Origin: Promethearchaeota archaeon
GTDB lineage: Archaea; Asgardarchaeota; Lokiarchaeia; Sigynarchaeales; MK-D1
Assembly: GCA_016839385.1 (NCBI GenBank)
Contig: JAEOUK010000136.1
Coordinates: 1-7,945, forward strand
Length of the DNA stretch: 7,945 nt
Direction of reading: 5' to 3'
The notes under the pieces were generated by a model. The model was not told the origin of the DNA, searched no databases, and worked only from the letters and a program-made list of their open reading frames with translations. Below, in pieces: positions 1 to 6,192 of the stretch; within the stretch, counting starts at the first letter, position 1, and each line of letters starts with the position of its first letter. The translations under genes and the position numbers were made by a program.

Positions 1-269
1 GCATCTCCCAACAATTGCCATGCATATGCATTGTCTGGGTATAAAGAAATTGCTTTGAGAAATATACCTATAGCTTGATCATAAGAATCGTCTGCTATCA
101 ATCCTAAACCTTGTTCTACTAAAGAATTCGATTCCTCATTTCTTAATTCCATGGTTTCTTGACTCATTAAATGTTCATCTAATGTGGAACTCCATGTTTT
201 CAGTGTTTTACGATCAATTAAACCTACTCTATATAAATCATCAAGAGTCAATGGTGTAGATTGCGCCAA
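1..269 (-). CDS. TPR-repeat protein, N-terminal part (runs off left edge)
   Basis: This is the 5' end of a gene continuing beyond the left edge; about 89 codons are visible. The start is probably the TTG at 269, because CGGAG (minus strand, 282-278) lies 8 nt upstream. The GTG at 278 overlaps that ribosome site, and an in-frame stop at 302-300 closes the frame upstream. The protein starts MAQSTPLTLDDLYRVGLIDR, has no signal peptide, and passes through a charged stretch into a helical segment. That segment, with DDSYDQAIGIFLKAISLYPD followed by NAYAWQLLGDA, has the alternating small and aromatic residues of a tetratricopeptide repeat. TPRs are protein-interaction scaffolds, so no specific role can be assigned. 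It shares the operon's strand but is separated by about 163 nt with no clear terminator, so co-transcription is possible but unproven. Confidence 0.7.
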   Translation of the reverse strand, partial: MAQSTPLTLDDLYRVGLIDRKTLKTWSSTLDEHLMSQETMELRNEESNSLVEQGLGLIADDSYDQAIGIFLKAISLYPDNAYAWQLLGD

Positions 270-432
270 TAAATTCACTCCGTATAGATTAAGGGAACAT
301 TAAGTATTAAAAACCTTTACAGTATTCCATTAGTCCTTAGATACTTCGGAGTTGCTTACCGACATTAAAATGATGTGTAATATCTAGCTATCGCATTAAG
401 TCGAGATTTTAAAGAAAGAAAAAAATGTGTGT
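270..432. other. Intergenic region between eda and the TPR gene
   Basis: This AT-rich spacer has no convincing ORF or tRNA. Immediately after the eda stop, the minus strand has a T-rich run (about 425-410) without a convincing preceding GC stem. Further on, around 385-360, there is only a weak imperfect hairpin with arms TTAC/GTAA and ACAT/ATGT. Neither qualifies as a clear intrinsic terminator, and I see no strong promoter for the TPR gene. Confidence 0.4.
278..282 (-). promoter_or_regulatory. Ribosome binding site of the TPR gene
   Basis: CGGAG on the minus strand lies 8 nt before the TTG codon at 269. It favours TTG over the GTG at 278, which overlaps the motif itself. Confidence 0.5.
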
Positions 433-1077
433 TTATAAGGTTTTTAACAATTCAAGTGCTTGTTTGGTTTTCTCTCGGATTTCATCAAATTTTCCTGCAT
501 TGATTAAGTCCTTGTGAACAATCCAACTTCCACCAGTTGCCGATACATTACTTAATTTTAAATATTCTATCATAGTTTCGTTATTTACACCCCCTGTGGG
601 CATAAATTTCATCATAGGATAAGGACCTGCAAGTAGCTTCAGAAATTTCACCCCTCCCGACTCACCTGCTGGATAAAATTTCGTTAGTGTGATTCCCCGT
701 TCTAAAGCCCATTCCACAAAAGTTGGAGCATTAAGACCAGGAATGATGAGAATACCATGTTTGACACAGTAATCAACTACAGTTGGATTAAAACCAGGTG
801 TAACAATAAATTTACATCCAACTTCTATTGCATCTTCTACCTGTTGGATTGTCAACACTGTGCCAGCTCCTATTAACATATCAGGATATGTTGCTGCAAT
901 TTTTTTGATAGCTTCCTTTGCTGCATCCGTTCTAAAGGTAACTTCGATTAATGGTAAACCAGCATCTATAAGTGCTCTCGCAAGTGGGAGGGCATCTTCC
1001 ACTTTATCGATTACAACCACAGGAACTAACTTGAGCTCAGTTATCTTCTTTTTAATTTCTTCGTGTTTAGTATTCAT
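433..1077 (-). CDS. eda: 2-dehydro-3-deoxy-phosphogluconate (KDPG/KHG) aldolase
   Basis: A class I aldolase of the cytosol. The family cleaves KDPG to pyruvate and glyceraldehyde 3-phosphate, and often also 4-hydroxy-2-oxoglutarate to pyruvate and glyoxylate. At 214 aa it is full length. It is a single TIM barrel with E45 and R49 (IEVTFRT), the GAGTVL strand near 70-75, and the Schiff-base lysine K133 in TKFYPAG. The phosphate-binding loops are PTGGVN (160-165) and GGSW (182-185). E45, R49 and K133 have the same numbering as I recall for the E. coli enzyme, so activity is expected. The ATG at 1077 has no obvious Shine-Dalgarno sequence. A 95-nt gap with a weak promoter candidate separates it from the preceding ornithine-cyclodeaminase-like gene. 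It is the last enzyme of the cluster and would supply the pyruvate-releasing step. KDPG and KHG preference cannot be separated by reading. Confidence 0.93.
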   Translation of the reverse strand: MNTKHEEIKKKITELKLVPVVVIDKVEDALPLARALIDAGLPLIEVTFRTDAAKEAIKKIAATYPDMLIGAGTVLTIQQVEDAIEVGCKFIVTPGFNPTVVDYCVKHGILIIPGLNAPTFVEWALERGITLTKFYPAGESGGVKFLKLLAGPYPMMKFMPTGGVNNETMIEYLKLSNVSATGGSWIVHKDLINAGKFDEIREKTKQALELLKTL

Positions 1078-1103
1078 TATGATTGATGTAACATGACATT
1101 TTT

Positions 1104-1132
1104 TATATAAATTTAGGATATTTGAGTTTCCA
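1104..1132 (-). promoter_or_regulatory. eda: Possible internal promoter before eda
   Basis: On the minus strand, TGGAAA (1132-1127) and TATATA (1109-1104) are 17 nt apart. Each matches the sigma-70 consensus at 4 of 6 positions. It sits in the only sizeable gap of the cluster and would give eda a leader of roughly 25 nt. In DNA this AT-rich such matches arise easily by chance. Confidence 0.28.
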
Positions 1133-1172
1133 GAAATGAAAATTAAAAAAAGATAATACTAATTTGAGGGCT

Positions 1173-2147
1173 CTATAAAGGCAAATAGGTCCCAACCGAC
1201 ATTTTTTTTGCTTGTTCATAAATTAATGGTGCAGTAGCCATATCATCAAGCGCTAAACCGAGATTCATCGCCATGATTCGTTCTTTTTCATTTTCTCGAC
1301 CTACTACTGCCTTTGTTAATAATTGCCCTAAATCTCCTACCGGAACTGGTGTTTCTTGGAAATATCCTATTGTTCTGTAAAATTGCATCTGAGATACGTC
1401 ATCAGTATAAATTTTATCTATTTCAAGGAGAGATTCTGTTGTCCAATAGGAATCAAAATCAACTGCACTAGCAAAGGCTCCTTCTTTCATCCAACCTTTT
1501 TCAATTATTGGTTTAGGATGTTTCATAATAGGCCCACTTGTAACTATCAAGTCTGAATTTTTTACTGCAACTTTTGGGGATTCAACGATTTCTATGGAAA
1601 TTCCTAACTTTTCTTTCATTTCTGTAGCATATTTCATCGCAGATTCTGGATTGATATCATATACATTTACTTTGCTAATATCGAATACACAAGAGAGAGC
1701 TTCGAGATTACTTCGACCTTGTACACCGCAAGCAAGAATACCCACTGAAGAACTATCATGATTTGCTAAATATTTTGCTGCAACTGCAGAAGCCGCACCT
1801 GTTCTTTTTGCAGTGATCCATGTACAATCCATAACCGAAATGGGTAGACCAGTATCAGAATCATTCAAAATGAGTAATCCTGTTATATATGGCAAGTTCT
1901 TTTTGTAATTATTAGGAAACCCAGAAACCCATTTTATCCCCGCAGACTTCATAGATGGAATAAATGCAGGCATTGCATGAATGAATGCATCTTCTTTTGG
2001 ATGGATTCCAGGTTTTGGGGGCATTTCTACCAGATTATTACCTTTCTCAATAAACATCTTTTCTAAAGCTGTTAGTATCTCACTCATTGGTAGATTGATT
2101 TTTTCAATATCAGCACGCGATAAGTAAAGTAATTCTTGTGAACTCAT
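1173..2147 (-). CDS. Ornithine cyclodeaminase / mu-crystallin family NAD(P)-dependent protein
   Basis: 324 aa, full length for the family, which includes ornithine cyclodeaminase, archaeal alanine dehydrogenase, ketimine reductases and pyrroline-2-carboxylate reductases. An N-terminal substrate domain carries K72 (IKWVSGFPNN) and R115 (TAKRTGAASA). The Rossmann fold has a modified nucleotide loop, LACGVQG (138-144), where GxGxQ is usual. D230 lies in SAVDFDSYW, and the family C-terminal signature NLGLALDDMA is at 295-304. The start is the ATG at 2147: GAGG (2157-2154) lies 6 nt upstream, directly after the serine dehydratase stop at 2156, so the two genes are translationally linked. The TTG at 2159 overlaps this ribosome site and is less likely. 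The substrate cannot be read from sequence. Beside a serine dehydratase and a pyruvate-forming aldolase, an amino-acid dehydrogenase or imine reductase role is plausible, but that is inference. Confidence 0.85.
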   Translation of the reverse strand: MSSQELLYLSRADIEKINLPMSEILTALEKMFIEKGNNLVEMPPKPGIHPKEDAFIHAMPAFIPSMKSAGIKWVSGFPNNYKKNLPYITGLLILNDSDTGLPISVMDCTWITAKRTGAASAVAAKYLANHDSSSVGILACGVQGRSNLEALSCVFDISKVNVYDINPESAMKYATEMKEKLGISIEIVESPKVAVKNSDLIVTSGPIMKHPKPIIEKGWMKEGAFASAVDFDSYWTTESLLEIDKIYTDDVSQMQFYRTIGYFQETPVPVGDLGQLLTKAVVGRENEKERIMAMNLGLALDDMATAPLIYEQAKKMSVGTYLPL

Positions 2148-2153
2148 TTTTTT

Positions 2154-2159
2154 CCTCAA
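2154..2159 (-). promoter_or_regulatory. Ribosome binding site of the ornithine-cyclodeaminase-like gene
   Basis: TTGAGG on the minus strand, with GAGG 6 nt before the ATG at 2147. It overlaps the TGA stop of the serine dehydratase frame and decides the start in favour of ATG 2147. Confidence 0.6.
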
Positions 2160-2923
2160 GTTTGGTTATAATCGTTACGTTTATTCTCCTTCTTGTTAAT
2201 AATTTTTTTTGCGGAAGGTGTAACAGCAATTCCTCCCATTGCGGTACATCTCAATTCTTGTGGTAACATTTTTCCAGATGCATCCGAGGCGTCTATTGAG
2301 TCATCTAATGAAATTTGATTCACATAACCGCCAATAATTAAATCCGCACAAATAAAGGCATTCGATGCTGAAATTGCATTCCGTGTATGACATGGTATCT
2401 CACAAATACCACCTACTAAATCGCAAACCGATCCCATGGTATTTTGTAAAGAAATCGCTGCTGCATCCATGGCTTCTTTACACGAACAATCAGCTGCTTC
2501 ACAAACGGATGCAGCAGCCATTGCTCCAGCTATACCAATTTCTACTTGACAACCAGCAATTTCTGCAGCGAAGGTGGAACGAATTGTATGAATCAATCCA
2601 ATTCCCGCTGCAGCAAATGCGCATTTTATGAGTTTAGGATTATCAATATTAAAATCATTCTTTAAAGTGTACAAAATCGCTGGAATAACTCCAGAGGATC
2701 CTCCTGTCGGAGCGGCACAAATAAAACCCCCAGAGGATGCAATTTCCATACTAGCCATTGCTCTCAAGGCTGCATTTGAGTTTAGGGTATTGCTAAACAA
2801 TCTTTTATTCTTACTCTTTGTTGAGATCTTGTGAGCAGTGCTATCGATAATTTTTAAACCATTAATATGTGAATTGATACCAAGTTCAACGGAATTTAGC
2901 ATCACTTTTACTCGCTTATCCAT
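2156..2923 (-). CDS. sdaA: L-serine dehydratase, alpha-type (catalytic Fe-S) region downstream of the stop
   Basis: The 255-aa part from the first available ATG (2923). The open frame extends back to 3325 as one continuous reading, and residues encoded there (about 3050-2925) resemble the normal N-terminus of alpha subunits. A product starting at 2923 would thus be truncated. Motifs are APTGGSSG (71-78), C125 in AGCQVE, C167 in SVCDLVGG and C178 in EIPCHTRN. The cysteine spacings of 42 and 11 match those I recall for the 4Fe-4S ligands of the Legionella enzyme. The C-terminal tail after GGIAV is lysine- and asparagine-rich and lacks the terminal cysteine known in some bacterial enzymes. No Shine-Dalgarno sequence precedes ATG 2923, so independent translation is doubtful. 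The stop at 2156 is 8 nt before the next gene. Confidence 0.75.
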   Translation of the reverse strand: MDKRVKVMLNSVELGINSHINGLKIIDSTAHKISTKSKNKRLFSNTLNSNAALRAMASMEIASSGGFICAAPTGGSSGVIPAILYTLKNDFNIDNPKLIKCAFAAAGIGLIHTIRSTFAAEIAGCQVEIGIAGAMAAASVCEAADCSCKEAMDAAAISLQNTMGSVCDLVGGICEIPCHTRNAISASNAFICADLIIGGYVNQISLDDSIDASDASGKMLPQELRCTAMGGIAVTPSAKKIINKKENKRNDYNQT

Positions 2924-3328
2924 CTCAGCATAGATTTTCTGTTTTTCTAAGCCCAGAAGTTTCGATTCATATTCTAAAATAGCCTCACCTAACGAAATAT
3001 TATTTTTTAATGCATATTTTTCACAATCTTGCGCAGATTTAAATAATTGATCCCCTTTGATGACGAAGAAAATTGGTTTTGTGCTCCAAATTTTAACATC
3101 TGTCAGAGAACGTAGAGAATCTATTAAAGAATTTGGAAATTCTTCGGTATATTTAACTTGAAAGCACTTTTTATTTAGTTTAGACTTATTTTTTATATTA
3201 TCATTATATTCGATTATTTCTGTAAATTCTGGATTAAGTTCAGTTTTGATGAATTCCTTAATTTTTTCACTTAATCCAATTGGATATTCAACAACTAATT
3301 CATAACTTTGACCATCTATTGAGATTTA
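2924..3328 (-). other. sdaA: In-frame TAA and coding-like linker between the two serine dehydratase halves
   Basis: This stretch is not intergenic in character. After the TAA (3328-3326) the minus strand stays open in the same frame for 134 codons into the alpha domain. The decoded segment begins ISIDGQSYELVVEYPIGLSE, in the place of the regulatory ACT-like domain. It then passes through a lysine- and asparagine-rich section and a strand-like part (KIWSTKPIFFVIKGDQ), and ends in a helical region with NNISLGEAILEYE that resembles the start of typical alpha subunits. Its conservation as an open frame indicates it was coding until recently, or still is. Confidence 0.7.
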
Positions 3329-3766
3329 CCATTCATCAATATATTCAATGGAAAATGTTCCTCCACCAGTAGATTTCGCTCGAATCCTGAAATTTTCTCC
3401 ACCTGTTGAAATCAAGTCAATTACTACCACATTTGGGTGATCTGGATTCGGAATTTGTGTAACTTGAAATCGATAAGTAATACCTCGACGACTGCAAATG
3501 TCTTTAGTCTCGAAAAATTCAGAACTTTCCATTGGGATATTTAATAAACCAGAAAGGAACCCGTATTCAGAATTTTGATGTCGATACACTTGTGCATAAG
3601 AGCCGTTCTCATCAAATTGAATCTTAATGGATTTTATTTTCTTATCAAAAAGGTTACGAGAAATAGTTCCAATAAAATACGAAGCAGCGGTGTGAGAACT
3701 AGATGGTCCTCTAGTTAATGGTCCAATAACATCATTAAATATACTACGTTTCAATTTCAAATTCAC
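3326..3766 (-). CDS. sdaA: L-serine dehydratase, beta-type domain, ended early by TAA
   Basis: 146 aa corresponding to the N-terminal domain of iron-sulfur L-serine dehydratases. It has the opening FNDVIGPLTRGPSSSHTAA (residues 10-28), the DENGSYAQVY strand, NPDHPN (107-112), and STGGG (132-136), which borders the substrate site. It stops ten codons after STGGG, before the linker or ACT-like segment that beta subunits normally carry (about 220 aa in two-subunit enzymes), so it is too short for a natural beta subunit. The start is taken as GTG at 3766; an in-frame TAA lies two codons upstream, and TTG codons at residues 3 and 5 are alternatives. No good ribosome site is visible. It begins 17 nt after the metallo-hydrolase stop. 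The domain assignment is firm; whether it makes a functional product is not. Confidence 0.8.
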   Translation of the reverse strand: MNLKLKRSIFNDVIGPLTRGPSSSHTAASYFIGTISRNLFDKKIKSIKIQFDENGSYAQVYRHQNSEYGFLSGLLNIPMESSEFFETKDICSRRGITYRFQVTQIPNPDHPNVVVIDLISTGGENFRIRAKSTGGGTFSIEYIDEW

Positions 3767-3783
3767 TTTTTACTGATTATTCA

Positions 3784-4650
3784 TTAACTGGTATTTCGAA
3801 TCGTATATTTTCGATATACTTTTGGAATAGTTATATCCAAATTAGAGGATGATTGGGATTTAATATACTCTAGTTGATCTTTAGTAACTGTGTTATACTC
3901 AAACATACCAAAATGGTGCACTATTAACTGAGAAATAGGTGCTATTTTACAAAGATGAAGCACTTCAGGGATTTGAAAATTCCCTGCAATATTATTTAGA
4001 GAACGATATTCATCTCTTCCATTTATGGGTAGAAAAGCAATCTCAACTTCATATTTTCTAATAAGATTCAGTAGTTCCGTATATGGAATACAATCTCCGG
4101 AGTGATATACAGTTAATTGACCAAATTTGAAGATATATCCTAAATAAAAGTGATTACCTAACTCATCTTTTTTGATTTCTTCATGAGCAGCAGGTATAGG
4201 AATAATTTCAATATCATCAGTGATGATTATAGGATTTTCGGAATAAGCGAGTATAATGTTATTTTTAGGTGCCCCTCTTTTCATAGCTTCTTCTATTGTA
4301 GGAGCCGGAACTATGATTCTGAGTTGGGGATTGGATTTAACTAATTGCGGGATAGTTTCAGGATCCATATGATCTGAGTGCGGATGGGTGGAAAGTAATA
4401 CATCAAGATTATGAATGTTTTCTGGGAGGATAGGGATTTCCGTTAACCGAATGTGAGGAAAAATTCCATTTTTATACTTTTTGGAAAGATAATCCGAAAG
4501 ATAGGGATCAATAATCAATGAAATATCATTATAACGAAATGCGAATCCCGCTTGACCTAACCAGATAAACTCTAGAATATCCTTTAAAGTTCCAGAAGAT
4601 TTTAGAAAAAATTTCGAATATTGAGGATAATCAATAAATTCAATTTTCAT
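3784..4650 (-). CDS. UlaG/IolN-like metallo-beta-lactamase-fold hydrolase
   Basis: 288 aa, no signal peptide, so cytosolic. Metal-site residues are H89, H91, D93 and H94 (THPHSDHMD), H156 (PAAHEE), D186 (YHSGD) and H245/H246 (VHHFGMF). Together with AFLPINGRD (206-213) this places it near UlaG (L-ascorbate 6-phosphate lactonase) and Thermotoga IolN (inositol-diketone ring-opening hydrolase), away from glyoxalase II or RNase J types. Expected chemistry is hydrolytic opening of a lactone or carbocyclic ketone; the substrate is unknown. The ATG at 4650 lies 6 nt after the preceding dehydrogenase stop, and a GAG within that stop region may serve as ribosome site. A TTG at 4653 directly before the ATG is an alternative start. 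Flanking dehydrogenase and aldolase genes support a sugar or cyclitol catabolic role. Confidence 0.85.
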   Translation of the reverse strand: MKIEFIDYPQYSKFFLKSSGTLKDILEFIWLGQAGFAFRYNDISLIIDPYLSDYLSKKYKNGIFPHIRLTEIPILPENIHNLDVLLSTHPHSDHMDPETIPQLVKSNPQLRIIVPAPTIEEAMKRGAPKNNIILAYSENPIIITDDIEIIPIPAAHEEIKKDELGNHFYLGYIFKFGQLTVYHSGDCIPYTELLNLIRKYEVEIAFLPINGRDEYRSLNNIAGNFQIPEVLHLCKIAPISQLIVHHFGMFEYNTVTKDQLEYIKSQSSSNLDITIPKVYRKYTIRNTS

Positions 4651-4656
4651 CAATAA

Positions 4657-5580
4657 TCACTCTTTCAAGACTTCTAAAATGTTATCGACAGCTGCTTCTA
4701 GTGCATTATTGATGCTCTCTTCTGTATACCCTCCAATATGAGGAGTGCAAATACATCGGGGATGTTTAATCAATCGATTCATTTCAGGTGGTTCAGTCTT
4801 ATAAACATCCGTTGCATAACACATGAGTTTTCCAGATTCTAAACCTTCATATATCGCATCTTCATCGACAACTCCTTCTCGAGCTGTATTCACTATTATT
4901 GTGTCATCTTTCACGTTTTGGATTACTTCTCTATTCATTATGGGAGCATCAGATGGAGGACAGTGAAGAGAAATCACATTGGAATTCGAAACAAGTGAAT
5001 TTAAATCTGTATACTGAAATTTATCTGAGGGGTGGAAGGTTGTATTTGGATAAAGATCATAGCCTAAAACATTCATTCCTATTCCTAATGCCATCTGTGC
5101 AACACGTTTACCAATATTTCCAGTTCCAATTACGCCTAAAGTTTTATTCTGTAATTCGTATGCCTTTTCTCTTTTCCATTCTCCTTGTTTCATGTGAGTA
5201 TTGGATAAAGGTATTGATCGTGCTGCAGATAACATTAGGGCTATTGCAAGTTCAGCGACTCCTTGAGCATTTGCACCTGGTGTAGTTTTAATTATGATAT
5301 GACACTCTTTGGCAGCTTTCTGGTCAATATTTTCGATGCCGACTCCATTTCTACTGATAATTTTAAGATTAGGAGATGCTTCCATCACTCTTCTCGAGAT
5401 AACTTCCGCTCCAGCTAAATACGCTACACAGTTAGGTAAAACTTCAAGTTGCTGTTCTTCAGTAGGTTGTTCTCCTTTTGGAGCGTAGATCAATTCATAC
5501 CCAGCTTCTTCAAGCTTTTTCAAAGAAGCAGGCATATTTTTCGTGACCGAACGAGGTGTTACATAAATTTTGGAATGCAT
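4657..5580 (-). CDS. D-isomer-specific 2-hydroxyacid dehydrogenase (short, SerA-like)
   Basis: 307 aa with the two-domain architecture of D-2-hydroxyacid dehydrogenases. The catalytic domain is split around a Rossmann domain with GTGNIG (152-157) and D175 (GYD), suggesting NAD preference. The catalytic set is R234 (NTAREG), E263 (KTEPPE) and H281 (TPHIGGYTEES). It lacks the C-terminal ACT regulatory domain of long phosphoglycerate dehydrogenases, so allosteric serine control is not expected. The substrate may be 3-phosphoglycerate, glycerate/hydroxypyruvate or another 2-hydroxy acid; sequence alone does not decide. The start is the ATG at 5580, 4 nt after the isomerase stop, with GGAAG about 10 nt upstream. 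An upstream TTG at 5610 would overlap the isomerase gene by 26 nt and add a non-family leader. It sits mid-operon with overlapping or near-touching neighbours. Confidence 0.88.
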   Translation of the reverse strand: MHSKIYVTPRSVTKNMPASLKKLEEAGYELIYAPKGEQPTEEQQLEVLPNCVAYLAGAEVISRRVMEASPNLKIISRNGVGIENIDQKAAKECHIIIKTTPGANAQGVAELAIALMLSAARSIPLSNTHMKQGEWKREKAYELQNKTLGVIGTGNIGKRVAQMALGIGMNVLGYDLYPNTTFHPSDKFQYTDLNSLVSNSNVISLHCPPSDAPIMNREVIQNVKDDTIIVNTAREGVVDEDAIYEGLESGKLMCYATDVYKTEPPEMNRLIKHPRCICTPHIGGYTEESINNALEAAVDNILEVLKE

Positions 5581-5584
5581 ATTC

Positions 5585-6190
5585 TTAATTCTTCCATTTT
5601 GGATTATCAATTACTTCTGGCTTTCCGTTTCGTTCCACTATTAGTTTCCGAAATCCTTTCGTTTCAATTGTTTTATAATCATGTCCAGCGTCTGCTCGAA
5701 AGACGAAGAAACTTATTAGGGGTTCAGTAGGATGAGTATTAATGCTTCTATGAGCGAAATTTGGGGGTACATATACCGCAATTCCAGGTTTAAACTCCTC
5801 AATTTCCACTTCACCGTTAGGATCTTCCATCAACAAAAATCCCTCACCGTTTGTGCAATAGTAGACTTCAGCTGTTTCCATTTTTTCGTGAAAGTGTCCT
5901 TTGGTCATGTAATATTCATCCCCAATCTTGCCGGGATTTAATATGGTTGTCCCATAGGCTAATTCTGCTGACGATTCAGGGATTCCCAACTCATAAAATT
6001 CATAAATTACAGGATCTTCTTTTTCAATCGTACTTGCATATGTTTTCTCATCGTTATACATCCCTTTCATATTTGAAAGTAAACGCTTGGTTGTAGGAAT
6101 ATTAGGTGATCTCCCAGTCTTTAAGTCAAAAAATAAAGATGTAGCATTATCAGTGAGTTTTATATCGATTTTCTTGTTTTTTTCTGTCAT
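5585..6190 (-). CDS. pgiA: Cupin-type glucose-6-phosphate isomerase
   Basis: 201 aa, cytosolic, one cupin barrel. The family, best known from Thermococcales and other euryarchaea and present in some bacteria, interconverts glucose 6-phosphate and fructose 6-phosphate and is unrelated to classical Pgi. Metal ligands are H99 and H101 (TKGHFHEK), E108 (ETAEVYY) and H147 (NFAHRSIN). Spacing matches what I recall for the Pyrococcus furiosus enzyme (H88, H90, E97, H136). The tail, with FRADAGHDY then KGFRKLIVERNGK and DNPKW, is also strongly archaeal-cPGI-like. The ATG at 6190 has GGAGG 10 nt upstream, inside the end of the preceding gene, whose TAA is only 2 nt away. The family call is very secure. 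The physiological substrate in this operon could be another phosphosugar or a related ketose. Confidence 0.9.
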   Translation of the reverse strand: MTEKNKKIDIKLTDNATSLFFDLKTGRSPNIPTTKRLLSNMKGMYNDEKTYASTIEKEDPVIYEFYELGIPESSAELAYGTTILNPGKIGDEYYMTKGHFHEKMETAEVYYCTNGEGFLLMEDPNGEVEIEEFKPGIAVYVPPNFAHRSINTHPTEPLISFFVFRADAGHDYKTIETKGFRKLIVERNGKPEVIDNPKWKN

Positions 6191-6192
6191 GG

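Larger units (their letters stand above)
2156..3766 (-). pseudogene. sdaA: Fused L-serine dehydratase (beta + alpha) interrupted by an in-frame TAA
   Basis: Read as one frame, 3766 to 2156 spans 537 codons: a beta-type domain (146 aa), TAA at 3328-3326, then 389 sense codons covering a linker and the whole alpha-type domain. That total fits a fused iron-sulfur L-serine ammonia-lyase, which converts L-serine to pyruvate and ammonia. The stop lies inside the conserved block after the STGGG motif. The residues read IDEW, stop, ISIDG, where the family as I recall it has a motif like IDGFPVSIxGD, so the stop replaces one internal residue without shifting the frame. No ATG, GTG or TTG occurs in the 134 codons after the stop, so no natural downstream start is available near the domain border. 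Both halves keep their active-site motifs. The simplest readings are a recent nonsense mutation or a sequencing error. The two pieces are described separately below. Confidence 0.7.

Noticed and set aside
860..1096. Plus-strand open frame opposite eda, hydrophobic in places
   Set aside because: It mirrors the amphipathic barrel coding of eda in antisense; eda has exact active-site residues, so this is a shadow.
433..2147. Hydroxyproline catabolism (KHG aldolase plus pyrroline-2-carboxylate reductase)
   Set aside because: Two family matches fit, but there is no proline racemase-like gene, pyrroline-carboxylate deaminase or semialdehyde dehydrogenase here, and the other enzymes do not belong to that route.
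3326..3328. Selenocysteine or pyrrolysine insertion at the serine dehydratase stop
   Set aside because: The codon is TAA, whereas known insertions use TGA (selenocysteine) or TAG (pyrrolysine); the aligned position is not a cysteine or catalytic residue in the family.
2156..3766. Two natural subunit genes sdaAB and sdaAA
   Set aside because: The beta piece lacks its usual linker, the alpha frame has no start codon for 134 codons after the stop, and the first ATG would remove the normal alpha N-terminus.
4899..5285. A 128-codon plus-strand open frame opposite the hydroxyacid dehydrogenase
   Set aside because: It lies entirely antisense to a gene with full catalytic motifs, its translation is low-complexity and rich in Leu, Tyr and Phe, and it has no recognisable family or ribosome site.
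5581..5610. Upstream TTG start for the hydroxyacid dehydrogenase
   Set aside because: It would overlap the isomerase gene by 26 nt and add ten residues absent from the family; the ATG at 5580 has its own GGAAG site.
5449..6096. Three overlapping plus-strand open frames opposite the cupin isomerase and dehydrogenase
   Set aside because: They overlap each other and well-supported genes, and show no motifs.
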